Shown one piece after another: positions 29,591 to 38,879 of a DNA stretch of 64,000 nt. Position 1 is the stretch's first letter. Each line of letters begins with the position of its first letter. This DNA comes from an uncultured Thiothrix sp. (GTDB taxonomy: Bacteria > Pseudomonadota > Gammaproteobacteria > Poriferisulfidales > GCA-002705445). The position numbers and the translations under genes were made by a program. Below the pieces are notes generated by a model. That model searched no databases and had not been told where the DNA came from. It was given only the letters and a program-made list of their open reading frames with translations. The stretch is from NCBI GenBank assembly GCA_902624655.1, contig CACNYJ010000005.1:1-64000 (forward strand), read 5' to 3'.

Positions 29591-30814
29591 ATGGCAAAAA
29601 ACGACAAAAACCTAATAGTTGGATTAGATATAGGCACATCAACTGTGAAAACAGTTATCGCAACTATTGATGAAGATAATGAAATTAATTTTGAGGGTTA
29701 TGGTGTTTCAAAGTCTCTTGGAATGAAAAGAGGTATGGTAATTGATATCAACTCTACAGTGCAATCAATACAAGATTCAATTGAGACAGCTGAATTAGTC
29801 GCAGGACATAAAATTAAATCAGTGTTCGCAAGTATATCTGGGAATCATATTCAAAGTTATGATGCTAACGGGCGAGCGGCTATCTCAGATAATAAAGAAG
29901 TTTCAATAGACGATTTGAACTCGGTTGAAGAATCTGCAAAAGCTATAACTTTATCAAATGATCAAGAGATTCTTCATGTTTTACCAAAAGATTATGAAAT
30001 TGATGGGCAAGACGGAATTAAAGTTCCGCTTGGTATGTCAGGAATTGCAATAGATGGTAGGTACCATTTAGTAACTGGGGCAAAGAACGCAAGAGATAAT
30101 ATTGAAAAGTGTATTAAGAAATGTTCAATCGATCCAGAGGGTATTGTATTAGAGCAGTTGGCTTCAAGCATATCAGTTTTGACTGATGACGAAAAAGATT
30201 TAGGAGTTTGCCTAGTTGATATAGGTGGCGGCACTACCGATATTGCAATTTATAGTAATGGAGCAATTGAATATACATCCTCCATTTCTTTAGGAGGCGA
30301 CCAAGTTACTAATGATCTAGCCCAAGCACTTAAAACATCAACATTTAATGCTGAAGAATTAAAGAAATCCCATGGATGTGTCGCATCAGAATTCGATAGT
30401 AACGATATAGTAGAAGTTCCTGGTGTAGGTGACAGACCATCTCGATCAGTTCAAAAATATACACTTATCGAAGTAATGAGTTACCGTTACCAAGAAATAT
30501 TAAATTTTGTGAATGAGAAAATCGCACAAAGTGGTTTTGATGCACGAATACCTGCAGGAGTTGTTTTGACCGGAGGAAGTTCTCAGTCTGCGGGTATAGA
30601 GGACCTAGCTGAGGGAGTTTTTCATAAACAAGTACGTGTAGGAATTCCTCAATATATTTCTGGGGGTTCAGAAGACATTATAAAAAATCCAGAATTTGCA
30701 GCTTGTGTTGGATTACTAATTTACGCTAGGGAAAAGACGAGTAATCAATTAGTGCATCAAGAGGAAGATTTTCTATCTTTTCTTAAAGGTTTTTACAGAA
30801 AATTATTTTATTAA
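29591..30814 (+). CDS. ftsA: Cell division protein FtsA
   Basis: FtsA is the actin-like ATPase that anchors FtsZ to the membrane. Motifs: VGLDIGTSTVKTVIA at the N-terminus, VDIGGGTTDIAIY near residue 210, VLTGGSSQSAGI near 323, and a C-terminal amphipathic membrane-targeting helix ending FLKGFYRKLFY. Length 407 is normal. In gammaproteobacteria ftsZ normally follows directly; here lpxC follows after 94 bases that hold a promoter. Confidence 0.97.
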   Translation: MAKNDKNLIVGLDIGTSTVKTVIATIDEDNEINFEGYGVSKSLGMKRGMVIDINSTVQSIQDSIETAELVAGHKIKSVFASISGNHIQSYDANGRAAISDNKEVSIDDLNSVEESAKAITLSNDQEILHVLPKDYEIDGQDGIKVPLGMSGIAIDGRYHLVTGAKNARDNIEKCIKKCSIDPEGIVLEQLASSISVLTDDEKDLGVCLVDIGGGTTDIAIYSNGAIEYTSSISLGGDQVTNDLAQALKTSTFNAEELKKSHGCVASEFDSNDIVEVPGVGDRPSRSVQKYTLIEVMSYRYQEILNFVNEKIAQSGFDARIPAGVVLTGGSSQSAGIEDLAEGVFHKQVRVGIPQYISGGSEDIIKNPEFAACVGLLIYAREKTSNQLVHQEEDFLSFLKGFYRKLFY

Positions 30815-30851
30815 TAAAAAATTTTCAATAAAAACAATGATCAACAGACGG

Positions 30852-30880
30852 TTGGCATAATTATTGCATTTAGATATAAT
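30852..30880 (+). promoter_or_regulatory. Predicted sigma-70 promoter of lpxC
   Basis: TTGGCA at 30852-30857 and a perfect TATAAT at 30875-30880 are spaced by 17 bases. Transcription would begin near 30887, about 20 bases before the lpxC ATG. It lies in the ftsA-lpxC gap, where ftsZ would usually be. Confidence 0.75.
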
Positions 30881-30908
30881 AACTATCTTATATTTAAGAA
30901 TAAGAAAA

Positions 30909-31832
30909 ATGATTAATCAAAGAACTATTAAAAACACAATAAAAGCTACAGGAATTGGCTTACATACTGGGAAGAAAATTACTCTAACTTTAATACCCGC
31001 TCCTGCTGAAACAGGTGTCATTTTTACAAGGACAGATGTAGATCCTCATGTGGATATAAAAGCATGTCCTGAAAATGTTGGCGACACTACTCTTTCTACT
31101 ACACTTATTTCTAATAATGTAAAAGTATCAACTGTTGAACACTTATTATCAGCTATTGCTGGCTTAGGTATTGATAATCTCTTTGTTCATCTAGATGGAC
31201 CTGAAGTTCCCATAATGGATGGTAGCGCAGGCCCGTTTGTGTTTCTTTTACAGTCTGCTGGAATAGAAGAACAAAATAAGTCGAAAAAGTTTATTAGAAT
31301 TTTGAAACCTATTGAAGTAAAAGATGAAGTTTCTGGAAAATGGGTAAAGTTTGCACCTTTCGAGGGATTTAAAGTCGCATTCACGATTGGTTTTGACCAC
31401 CCAGTCTTTAATGATAAAACACATAAAGCAGTTCTAGACTTTTCAACAGTCTCATTTGTTAAAGAAGTAAGCCGCGCAAGAACATTTGGTTTTATGCGTG
31501 ATGTGGAGCTTTTAAGGTCTAAAAATTTAGCTCTTGGAGGCAGCCTAGATAATGCTGTTGTTGTTGACGATCATCGAGTTCTCAATGAAGATGGTTTGAG
31601 GTATGAAGATGAATTCGTTAAGCATAAGATTCTTGATGCAGTTGGAGACCTATATCTATTAGGAAAAAGTTTGATTGGTTCTTTTGAAGGTTATAAATCT
31701 GGACATGATCTAAATAATAAGCTTTTAAGGAAACTACTTTTAAATTCTGACGCTTGGGAAGAAGTAGGCTATAAATCGTCTGAAGAACTACCGATTAATT
31801 ATATGGATGCATATAGATATGTAGATAATTAA
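30909..31832 (+). CDS. lpxC: UDP-3-O-acyl-N-acetylglucosamine deacetylase
   Basis: LpxC is the zinc deacetylase that commits UDP-acyl-GlcNAc to lipid A. Zinc ligands are visible in EHLLSAIAG and [10 protein letters not shown], and the active-site histidine in [26 protein letters not shown] is the other family marker. From ATG 30909 it is 307 residues, the normal size. An upstream in-frame start at 30864 falls between the -35 and -10 boxes and is rejected. Its presence shows an LPS-bearing outer membrane. Confidence 0.97.
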   Translation: MINQRTIKNTIKATGIGLHTGKKITLTLIPAPAETGVIFTRTDVDPHVDIKACPENVGDTTLSTTLISNNVKVSTVEHLLSAIAGLGIDNLFVHLDGPEVPIMDGSAGPFVFLLQSAGIEEQNKSKKFIRILKPIEVKDEVSGKWVKFAPFEGFKVAFTIGFDHPVFNDKTHKAVLDFSTVSFVKEVSRARTFGFMRDVELLRSKNLALGGSLDNAVVVDDHRVLNEDGLRYEDEFVKHKILDAVGDLYLLGKSLIGSFEGYKSGHDLNNKLLRKLLLNSDAWEEVGYKSSEELPINYMDAYRYVDN

Positions 31833-32116
31833 TCCTTTGGATTTTGTATTACCTTTAGTTTTATCTTGTTGACTTTGCTCCTTAAAACCTTTGCAAACTC
31901 AATATTTACGTCTTTAATTATATCTCTCTGGTAATTTCTTATTACACCTAAGCCTGAGCTATTTATTGAACCAAGAGTAAGAACCCCACCCTCTAAATTA
32001 CATGCATAACAATCAAATTGAGACGAGGAATATTTGGATAAATACTGGGTTATCATTTCTAGTATTTTAGCTTTTTCTAATATACTATCATCAATATGGC
32101 TATCAAGTTTTTTCAT
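31829..32116 (-). CDS. DciA-like protein (DUF721)
   Basis: This is a 95-residue protein on the opposite strand, overlapping the lpxC end by four bases. The segment [18 protein letters not shown], then an alternating pattern ending [11 protein letters not shown], matches the DUF721/DciA domain (beta-rich, KH-like), which in characterised bacteria helps load the replicative helicase DnaB. DUF721 genes commonly sit between lpxC and secA in gammaproteobacteria. It is short and divergent, so the family call is moderate. Confidence 0.7.
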   Translation of the reverse strand: MKKLDSHIDDSILEKAKILEMITQYLSKYSSSQFDCYACNLEGGVLTLGSINSSGLGVIRNYQRDIIKDVNIEFAKVLRSKVNKIKLKVIQNPKD

Positions 32117-32181
32117 GTATATAATAATATTATAATTATTTATATCTGTATAATATCAATCTTTATAAAAATTTTAACAAA

Positions 32182-33114
32182 ATGCAAATAGTAGTTTTTA
32201 AATCTAGTAAAAATAAATCAACGTCATATAAATTAAATGGATATGTTTTTATTCTTATAATAATCTCATCTGTAATAACTTTGAGTTATTTATTCGCTTC
32301 AGCATCATATATCTATGGATATAAAAAAGGTTATAGTGAGCTTAATGACGATAGAATTTCCGATATCCAAAAATACCAAAAAGAAATCGAGCTGGTCAAA
32401 ATTGAAAATAAGGAAAAAATTGAATTTTTTTCTCAAAAACTTATTAATATATCTTCCCAAATCGAAAATATTAACTCATTAGGAAATAAATTATCAAGTA
32501 TAACGAAACTCAATAAAAAAGATTTTTCATTTAAAAATCCCAGATTTATCGGTGGAAAAAGTAAGGTTAATATTGAGTTTGAATATAATTCTGAATTTGA
32601 AAAATATCTTGACAACATGTTATTGAATTTGCAAAAAAAAGAGCAAGACTTGAATTATGTGTACAAGATAATAAATAATATGGAGATGAAAGAGCAATTT
32701 TATCCATCAGGTTTCCCGTCTAAAAAAGGATATATTTCGTCGAATTATGGCCAAAGAAAAAATCCGTTTAGTAAAGAGACCCATTTTCATAAAGGTGTAG
32801 ATATAGCGCATAAGACAGAGACTGATATAAGGTCTCTCGCCGCAGGGGAAGTAACATTTTCTGGGAAAAAATATGGATATGGAAATTTAGTTGAGATTTC
32901 TCATCTAAATGGCTATAAAACAAGATATGCACACAATAATAGAAATCTTGTTAAAAAAGGTGATTTAATTAAGAAAGGACAAGTTATAGCAAAAATGGGT
33001 TCTACTGGCCACTCTACTGGCCCCCATGTTCATCTTGAAGTTCTAAAAAATAATAAACATATTAATCCTAATAAGTTCATTCATTACAGAGATAAATTCT
33101 CAAATAACGACTAG
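32182..33114 (+). CDS. M23-family peptidoglycan endopeptidase, membrane-anchored
   Basis: The 310-residue protein has an N-terminal membrane helix (about residues 15-40), a predicted coiled coil (about 50-110) and a C-terminal LytM/M23 domain. Catalytic zinc residues are seen in FHKGVDIA (HxxxD) and GPHVHLEV (HxH). M23 proteins cleave peptide crosslinks or, if degenerate, activate amidases; the motif set here is intact. M23 genes between lpxC and secA recur in gammaproteobacteria. Homologues include MepM and EnvC types, and I cannot tell which. Confidence 0.88.
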   Translation: MQIVVFKSSKNKSTSYKLNGYVFILIIISSVITLSYLFASASYIYGYKKGYSELNDDRISDIQKYQKEIELVKIENKEKIEFFSQKLINISSQIENINSLGNKLSSITKLNKKDFSFKNPRFIGGKSKVNIEFEYNSEFEKYLDNMLLNLQKKEQDLNYVYKIINNMEMKEQFYPSGFPSKKGYISSNYGQRKNPFSKETHFHKGVDIAHKTETDIRSLAAGEVTFSGKKYGYGNLVEISHLNGYKTRYAHNNRNLVKKGDLIKKGQVIAKMGSTGHSTGPHVHLEVLKNNKHINPNKFIHYRDKFSNND

Positions 33115-33130
33115 ATAAAAAGGTTTTCAC

Positions 33131-35692
33131 ATGGGGTTCTTAAAAAAAATTGTTGGAAGTAGAAACGACAGGATATTAAAAGACTATCGTAAAATTTTAA
33201 ACGAGATTAATACCATCGGGGATTCTCTTAAATCCTTAAATTTGGATGAATTTCCAGAAATAACTAATAAACTTAAAAAGGAATATGAAGATGGCAAAAG
33301 TTTAGATGAAATTCTTCCTTATGCGTATGCACTTGTTAGAGAGGCATCTGAAAGAGTAATGCAGATGCGGCACTTTGATGAACAAATATTAGGTGGAATT
33401 GCACTCCATAAGGGAAAAATTGCCGAAATGAAGACAGGAGAGGGTAAAACGCTCGTAGCAACTTTACCTGCGTATTTAAATTCATTGAGTAATAACGGAG
33501 TACATATAATCACTGTAAATGACTACTTGGCAAAAAGAGATTGTGATTGGATGTCAAAACTTTATAAATCATTAGGCTTATCTACAGGAGTAATTTTATC
33601 AGGCCAAAATATTGAGGAGAAAAAAATTGCTTATGAATCGGATATTATTTACGGAACAAACAACGAATTTGGATTTGATTACTTAAGAGATAATATGGTT
33701 TTTTCTATAGAGGACAAAGTACAGAATAAGCTTAATTTCGCAATTGTAGATGAGGTTGATTCTATTTTAATAGATGAAGCAAGAACACCTTTAATAATAT
33801 CGGGTGCTACAGATGAAAGTTCAAAAATATATAAGAAAATAAATTCATTTGTTAAGAATCTTAAAAAGGGATCAGAAGATGATGAAAACTGCGACTTTTT
33901 TTTAGATGAAAAATCAAAACAAGCCTTTTTGACAGAAAATGGTCATGAAACATATGAAAAACTATTACTTGATAATAATGCTATAAGTAAGGAAGCAAGT
34001 CTTTATGACGCAAATAATATTAATCTTTTGCATTATATAAATACGGCTTTGAGAGCTCATTATTTGTATTTAAAAAATATTGATTACATTATAGAGGAAT
34101 CTAAAATTGTAATAATAGATGAATTCACGGGTAGAAAGATGCCTGGAAGAAGATGGGGGGATGGTTTGCATCAAGCAATCGAAGCAAAAGAAAAATTAAA
34201 TATTGAAAACGAAAATCAAACTTTGGCATCAATTACTTTTCAAAATTATTTCAGACTTTATGAAAATTTATCTGGAATGACAGGTACGGCTGATACAGAA
34301 GCACAAGAATTTCAGGAAATATATAGTTTAGAGGTTGTAGTAATACCAACAAATAAGAAAATGGTTAGAAATGATTATGGAGATTTAGTATATTTGACAA
34401 TGCAAGAGAAATTCAACGCTATAATCGAAGATGTAAAAGATTGTAATGAAAGAAATCAACCAGTATTAATCGGCACCGCTTCTATTGAGTCATCAGAGTA
34501 TCTTTCAAATTCATTAAGTAAGTCTGGTATCAAGCACAATGTTTTAAATGCAAAGCAGCATGAAAAAGAGTCATTGATAATAGAAAATGCAGGATCTCTT
34601 GGAAGCGTTACCATTGCAACAAATATGGCTGGAAGAGGGACAGATATTGTTTTAGGAGGAAAAAAAAACATTGATAATTTTGAAAATTGGAGCGAATTAA
34701 ATAAAAAGGTAATTAATTCTGGAGGACTTCATGTCATCGGGACAGAAAGACATGAGTCAAGAAGAGTAGACAATCAGCTTAGAGGAAGAGCTGGTAGACA
34801 GGGCGATCCTGGCTCCTCAAGATTTTATCTTTCTCTTGAGGATAATTTAATGAGAATTTTTGCATCAGATAGAGTTAGTAGCTTCATGAAAAAGATGGGG
34901 ATGGAGGACGGCGAGTCAATAGAACACACATGGGTCACAAAAGCGATAGAAAATGCACAAAAAAAAGTCGAGGGCCATAACTTTGATATTAGAAAACACT
35001 TACTTGACTATGATGATGTAGCAAATGAACAAAGGAAATTTATATATTCTCAAAGAGATGATTTCTTAGATACAAACAAAAGAAAAAATATTATTAGTTT
35101 TCATATAGATGAGGTTTTTTCAGAACTAATTAATATTCATTTATTCAACGAAGAAAATAATATCGATCAATTAGAAGATATTCTTCAAAGAGACTTTAAT
35201 ATTTCAATTAATGTTTCTGAAATTATTAATAAATCAGATACAAAGGAAAAGGCTGTAAGCAATTTTCTGAATGAGATTAATTCTATATATGAAAATCTAA
35301 TAAAAGATGTTCCAGATGAAATTTATTTACAGATTTTAAAAGAGATATATATAAATATAAATGATAAAAATTGGATAGAGCACATACAATCTATGGACTA
35401 TTTGCGTCAGGGTATCGGATTAAGAAGTTATGCTCAAAAAAATCCCAAGCAAGAGTATAAAAGAGAAGCGTTTGATATGTTTGCTAGTATGCAAAATAAT
35501 TTGCATTATTCATTTATAAGTTTAATATTTAGATTAAATTATAATACCTCTTTTGAGAAAAAAGATTCTCCTATAGAAATAAATCTTACACATGAGGAAT
35601 CGAAAAATTTTGAAAATTCAAAAAGCGCTAAAGCAAAGAATAAAAATAGTAGAAAAAAAAATAAAAAGCAAAAAAGAAAAAAAAGAAAATAA
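33131..35692 (+). CDS. secA: Preprotein translocase ATPase SecA, with basic tail lacking the zinc motif
   Basis: SecA drives protein export through SecYEG. Motifs: Walker A region KTGEGKTLVATL, DEVDSILIDEARTPLIISG, GMTGTADTEA, NMAGRGTDIVLGG and RGRAGRQGDPGSS. Length 853 is a little under the usual 900. The C-terminal zinc-binding segment (CxCxS...CH), which in most proteobacteria binds SecB and lipids, is absent. Instead the last 25 or so residues are almost all Lys, Arg and Asn. The gene follows the M23 gene by 16 bases. Confidence 0.97.
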   Translation: MGFLKKIVGSRNDRILKDYRKILNEINTIGDSLKSLNLDEFPEITNKLKKEYEDGKSLDEILPYAYALVREASERVMQMRHFDEQILGGIALHKGKIAEMKTGEGKTLVATLPAYLNSLSNNGVHIITVNDYLAKRDCDWMSKLYKSLGLSTGVILSGQNIEEKKIAYESDIIYGTNNEFGFDYLRDNMVFSIEDKVQNKLNFAIVDEVDSILIDEARTPLIISGATDESSKIYKKINSFVKNLKKGSEDDENCDFFLDEKSKQAFLTENGHETYEKLLLDNNAISKEASLYDANNINLLHYINTALRAHYLYLKNIDYIIEESKIVIIDEFTGRKMPGRRWGDGLHQAIEAKEKLNIENENQTLASITFQNYFRLYENLSGMTGTADTEAQEFQEIYSLEVVVIPTNKKMVRNDYGDLVYLTMQEKFNAIIEDVKDCNERNQPVLIGTASIESSEYLSNSLSKSGIKHNVLNAKQHEKESLIIENAGSLGSVTIATNMAGRGTDIVLGGKKNIDNFENWSELNKKVINSGGLHVIGTERHESRRVDNQLRGRAGRQGDPGSSRFYLSLEDNLMRIFASDRVSSFMKKMGMEDGESIEHTWVTKAIENAQKKVEGHNFDIRKHLLDYDDVANEQRKFIYSQRDDFLDTNKRKNIISFHIDEVFSELINIHLFNEENNIDQLEDILQRDFNISINVSEIINKSDTKEKAVSNFLNEINSIYENLIKDVPDEIYLQILKEIYININDKNWIEHIQSMDYLRQGIGLRSYAQKNPKQEYKREAFDMFASMQNNLHYSFISLIFRLNYNTSFEKKDSPIEINLTHEESKNFENSKSAKAKNKNSRKKNKKQKRKKRK

Positions 35693-35710
35693 TTATTTCT
35701 AGTAAAAAAT

Positions 35711-36904
35711 ATGAAAATTTATCCAATAAAAGGAATTAAACTAGCATCAATTCATTCAGGTATGTATAGTAAAAAAAGACTTGATCTTTCTATTCTTAAA
35801 TTACCCGAAAATTCTATTGTAAAAGGTGTTTTTACTAAGAATAAAGCAAGATCGAGTACTATCGACTTTAGTTATGAAAATCTAAAGAAAAAATCACCAA
35901 AGTATTTAATTATTAACTCTGGAAATGCAAATGCTGGAACCGGAAAATACGGAATGCTAGACATAAAAAAATATTGTGGCGAGCTTGCAAAAATAACATC
36001 TTGTAAATTGAATGATATATTAGCATTCTCAACAGGGGTAATTGGAGAAAGAATCGCTGTTAACAAAATTTGCAAATCATTACCAAAACTTTTTAAAATT
36101 CTTAGTGAAGACAATTGGTTGAGTTTTGCGAAATCAATAATGACTACTGATACACAACATAAAATCTACTCAAAAAGAATAAAAATTAAAAATGAATGGA
36201 TTACTGTAACTGGTGTTTCCAAAGGATCTGGAATGATTATGCCAAATATGGCAACAATGTTATCTTTTATTGCAACGAATATGAATATAGATAAAAAATC
36301 TTTATCTAAAATCCAAAAAGAAGCTACAAAAAAATCTTTTAATATGATTTCAGTTGATGGAGAAACTTCAACAAATGATGCAAGTATAATTATATCTACT
36401 AGAGAATCGAAAATATCTTTCAAAAACTTAACAAACAAAGAAAAAGAAGATTTTGTAAAAATTATTTTTGATGCACATATTCAATTAGCGAAAATGATCG
36501 TAAGAGACGGAGAGGGTGCAACAAAATTTATTACAATAAATATAAAGAAATGCTTATCTTTCGAAGAAGCAAAAAATATCGCTATGTCAATAGGGAATTC
36601 TTTACTGGTAAAAACTGCTTTGTTTGCTCAAGATCCAAATTGGGGTAGGATTATTTGTGCAATTGGAAATGCCGGTATAAAAGCAAAAAATATAAATAGA
36701 TATACTGTATCATTTGGAAATAATATAATTTTTAAAAATGGTTGTGTAGCAGAAAATTATAATGAAAAAAAAATGTTAAAATACCTTAAGAACAAAGAAA
36801 TTGAAATTAATATTTTTTGTAATTCTGGTAATAACGAGGCAACAGTCTGGACTAGTGATTTAACATATAAATATATTAAGATAAATGCCGAATATAGAAC
36901 TTAA
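35711..36904 (+). CDS. argJ: Bifunctional ornithine acetyltransferase / N-acetylglutamate synthase
   Basis: ArgJ recycles the acetyl group in arginine biosynthesis. It is made as a precursor that cuts itself at a conserved Ala-Thr bond; the site is visible in PNMATMLSF near residue 180, with GSGMIMPN just before. Other markers are NSGNANAGTG and DPNWGRI. Length 397 is normal. secA-argJ is a conserved gammaproteobacterial pairing. It overlaps the next gene by 20 bases. Confidence 0.95.
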   Translation: MKIYPIKGIKLASIHSGMYSKKRLDLSILKLPENSIVKGVFTKNKARSSTIDFSYENLKKKSPKYLIINSGNANAGTGKYGMLDIKKYCGELAKITSCKLNDILAFSTGVIGERIAVNKICKSLPKLFKILSEDNWLSFAKSIMTTDTQHKIYSKRIKIKNEWITVTGVSKGSGMIMPNMATMLSFIATNMNIDKKSLSKIQKEATKKSFNMISVDGETSTNDASIIISTRESKISFKNLTNKEKEDFVKIIFDAHIQLAKMIVRDGEGATKFITINIKKCLSFEEAKNIAMSIGNSLLVKTALFAQDPNWGRIICAIGNAGIKAKNINRYTVSFGNNIIFKNGCVAENYNEKKMLKYLKNKEIEINIFCNSGNNEATVWTSDLTYKYIKINAEYRT

Positions 36905-37481
36905 ATTAAAAAAACATAACAAATACTACATAACGCCTGATTATACAAAAAAAAATGAAAAACTATTTTTTGAGGTTATTGACACTGCCTTAAAAAATGG
37001 TATAAAAATCATTCAATTTAGGTCAAAAAATATTAGCAAAGAATTATATAGAAAAATAGCATCAAAAATATCAGTTAAATGCGAAAACAATAAAGCTTTA
37101 TTTATAATTAATGGATTTGAAAATTATGATAATGAAATTCGTTGTAATGGAATACAGTTTACTGCTAATAACATTACAAATTTAGACTTTTCAAAAATCG
37201 ACAAGGTAAATTATTTTTTTGGCTCATGTCATAATGAAAATGAAATAGATATATGTAATAGATACAATTTTGATTTAATTTTATTATCACCTGTAAAAGA
37301 TACTAAAGATAAAAATGGCTTTGGCTGGCAAAGATTCAAAGAACTTGCATCTCGGTCCAGTATCCCAGTATTTGCACTTGGTGGCTTAAATTTTGAAAAA
37401 GATATTCGTATTGTTGAAGAGCAAGGAGGTTGTGGTATTGCTGCAACAAGTTATTTTTACAACTTATACCAAGATAGATAA
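36885..37481 (+). CDS. Orphan ThiE-like domain (half of the MutT-ThiE fusion)
   Basis: The 198 residues form one TIM-barrel domain of the thiamine-phosphate-synthase-like type: KYYITPDYT, GIKIIQFRSK, FFGSCHNENEI, LLSPVKDT, GFGWQRFKEL and PVFALGGLN. In many gammaproteobacteria the gene at this spot (after argJ, facing zapD and coaE) encodes a Nudix MutT domain fused to such a C-terminal domain. Here no Nudix box occurs. The SCH-N-E and GFGW patterns resemble the fusion's C-terminal half more than a true ThiE. The function of that half is not established, so I leave the symbol empty. Confidence 0.8.
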   Translation: MPNIELKLKKHNKYYITPDYTKKNEKLFFEVIDTALKNGIKIIQFRSKNISKELYRKIASKISVKCENNKALFIINGFENYDNEIRCNGIQFTANNITNLDFSKIDKVNYFFGSCHNENEIDICNRYNFDLILLSPVKDTKDKNGFGWQRFKELASRSSIPVFALGGLNFEKDIRIVEEQGGCGIAATSYFYNLYQDR

Positions 37482-38237
37482 AGAAAGTTCAAATCGCACA
37501 TCTTCCGAGACTGGCTTTGATAATCTACTATGTCCGTAAGAAGTTTTAAAAACTGCGTTTATGTTTTGTCTGTTTACACTAATATCAGGGTATATATTCA
37601 CATTTTTTTCAAGCCTTATCCTAACCAAATCAATTTTTTGATTATTCTCTAATTTTTTTTCAAAAAAAGAATTATTTGATGTAAATTCTTCAAATCTTGA
37701 GCTTCGCCTTTTGATATCCAAAATTAGCTTGGATGACTCAAAGAAATGAGAAAAAGGATAACTCCAGGCATTTATATTTTCTATAATAAAATTTTTCTTT
37801 GAAGACAGAAAGTTCAAATAGGCTGGCATATCAAAAAAATTGTCTCCCGCAGGAATATGTAATTTACTTTTTATTTGCATCAAAAAATCATTATCGAGAA
37901 TTGTTTTTGACGGATTGCCCTCAAGATCTTCTAATTTTGATAAGCATTGATCAATTTCGTTTTTGTATTTGTCGTAAATTGATATATCAATTATTTCATT
38001 CTCATGTAATTTTTTTATCAATAAGTTACTTTTTTCAAGTTCCTTCAGGGACTCAATTTTTAAATTTATTCTTTGTGATAAATCTGAAATTTCTAACAAA
38101 GTGATAATACTAGATTTTATACTCCAAATATTGTCTTGTAATAATAAAGAATTAAGTTTTTCATTTAAATATTCACATTTGAGGAAATTTCTAACATTTT
38201 CCGCAACTGGTTGCTCATATATAATATAATTACTCAT
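37464..38237 (-). CDS. zapD: Cell division protein ZapD
   Basis: ZapD (DUF1342) crosslinks and stabilises FtsZ filaments through the FtsZ C-terminal peptide. The 257-residue length, the N-terminal IIYEQPVAENVRNFLKCEYL and the C-terminal FELSLSIL tail match the family. It overlaps coaE by four bases, the conserved coaE-zapD pair. It converges with the ThiE-like gene, overlapping it by 18 bases. The FtsZ in this window keeps the canonical C-terminal peptide, so the interaction can be preserved. Confidence 0.92.
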   Translation of the reverse strand: MSNYIIYEQPVAENVRNFLKCEYLNEKLNSLLLQDNIWSIKSSIITLLEISDLSQRINLKIESLKELEKSNLLIKKLHENEIIDISIYDKYKNEIDQCLSKLEDLEGNPSKTILDNDFLMQIKSKLHIPAGDNFFDMPAYLNFLSSKKNFIIENINAWSYPFSHFFESSKLILDIKRRSSRFEEFTSNNSFFEKKLENNQKIDLVRIRLEKNVNIYPDISVNRQNINAVFKTSYGHSRLSKPVSEDVRFELSLSILV

Positions 38238-38803
38238 AGCCTTTTTATTAATTCCTTAACACTTACTTCTAATTGTAATATTGAATCGTTATTTTTTATA
38301 TAATAATTTGAATTTTTTTTCATTTTTTTGTCAAATGAATTTTGGAGCTTGACTATTTCTCTTGATATTTTGTTATTATAATTTTTCCTTTTACTTATTC
38401 TTTTAAGTCGAATATCTTCATCTGCATCTATATATATTGTTTTATATTTATTCTCAAAAATGTTATTTTGAATTAAGGGAAAAATAAAAAAAATCATTTG
38501 GCTATCACCATTATTAATAATTTTTTTAAATTCTTCGAATACTTTTGGATGAACATATTTTTCTAATGCAATTCTCTTTTGTTCATCTTTAAAAATATAT
38601 TCTCTAATAATTTCAATATTTACCATATTATCTGAAACGTATTCTGGAAATAATTTACTCATTTCAGAAATTACTTGTTTTCTTGAATAAATATTTTGTA
38701 CGGTTTCGTCTGCACAATAGCACTTATAATCAAGGTTTCTTAAAATTCTCTGCACTTCCGATTTTCCTGATCCTATGGGACCAGTTATTATATGTATTCC
38801 CAA
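38234..38803 (-). CDS. coaE: Dephospho-CoA kinase
   Basis: CoaE phosphorylates dephospho-CoA in the last step of coenzyme A synthesis. The P-loop GPIGSGKSEVQRIL is at the N-terminus, followed by CYCADETV and the lid-region RLKRISKRKN. Length 189 is slightly short. It is the first gene of coaE-zapD on this strand. The sequence is more divergent than its neighbours, but the context supports it. Confidence 0.9.
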   Translation of the reverse strand: MGIHIITGPIGSGKSEVQRILRNLDYKCYCADETVQNIYSRKQVISEMSKLFPEYVSDNMVNIEIIREYIFKDEQKRIALEKYVHPKVFEEFKKIINNGDSQMIFFIFPLIQNNIFENKYKTIYIDADEDIRLKRISKRKNYNNKISREIVKLQNSFDKKMKKNSNYYIKNNDSILQLEVSVKELIKRL

Positions 38804-38879
38804 TTTAAATACCTTAACAATAGTTATAAATATATGTTATATATCTTATATTAATAAGAATTTATTTGATATTGATATT

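Noticed and set aside
30853-30868. A sigma-54-like sequence (TGGCAT-N5-TTGCA) before lpxC
   Set aside because: It matches the -24/-12 pattern, but the same bases form part of a better sigma-70 promoter (TTGGCA-17-TATAAT), and lpxC is a housekeeping gene.
30864-30908. Longer lpxC N-terminus from an upstream in-frame ATG
   Set aside because: The codon lies between the predicted -35 and -10 boxes, and the extension is not part of LpxC.
36885-37481. Straight annotation as thiamine-phosphate synthase ThiE
   Set aside because: Genomic position and the SCH/GFGW patterns fit the C-terminal half of the MutT fusion better, so the ThiE role is not supported.
38775-38879. Longer nadE N-terminus starting inside coaE
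   Set aside because: The family N-terminus begins at ATG 38880; the extra residues are the reverse reading of the coaE start region.
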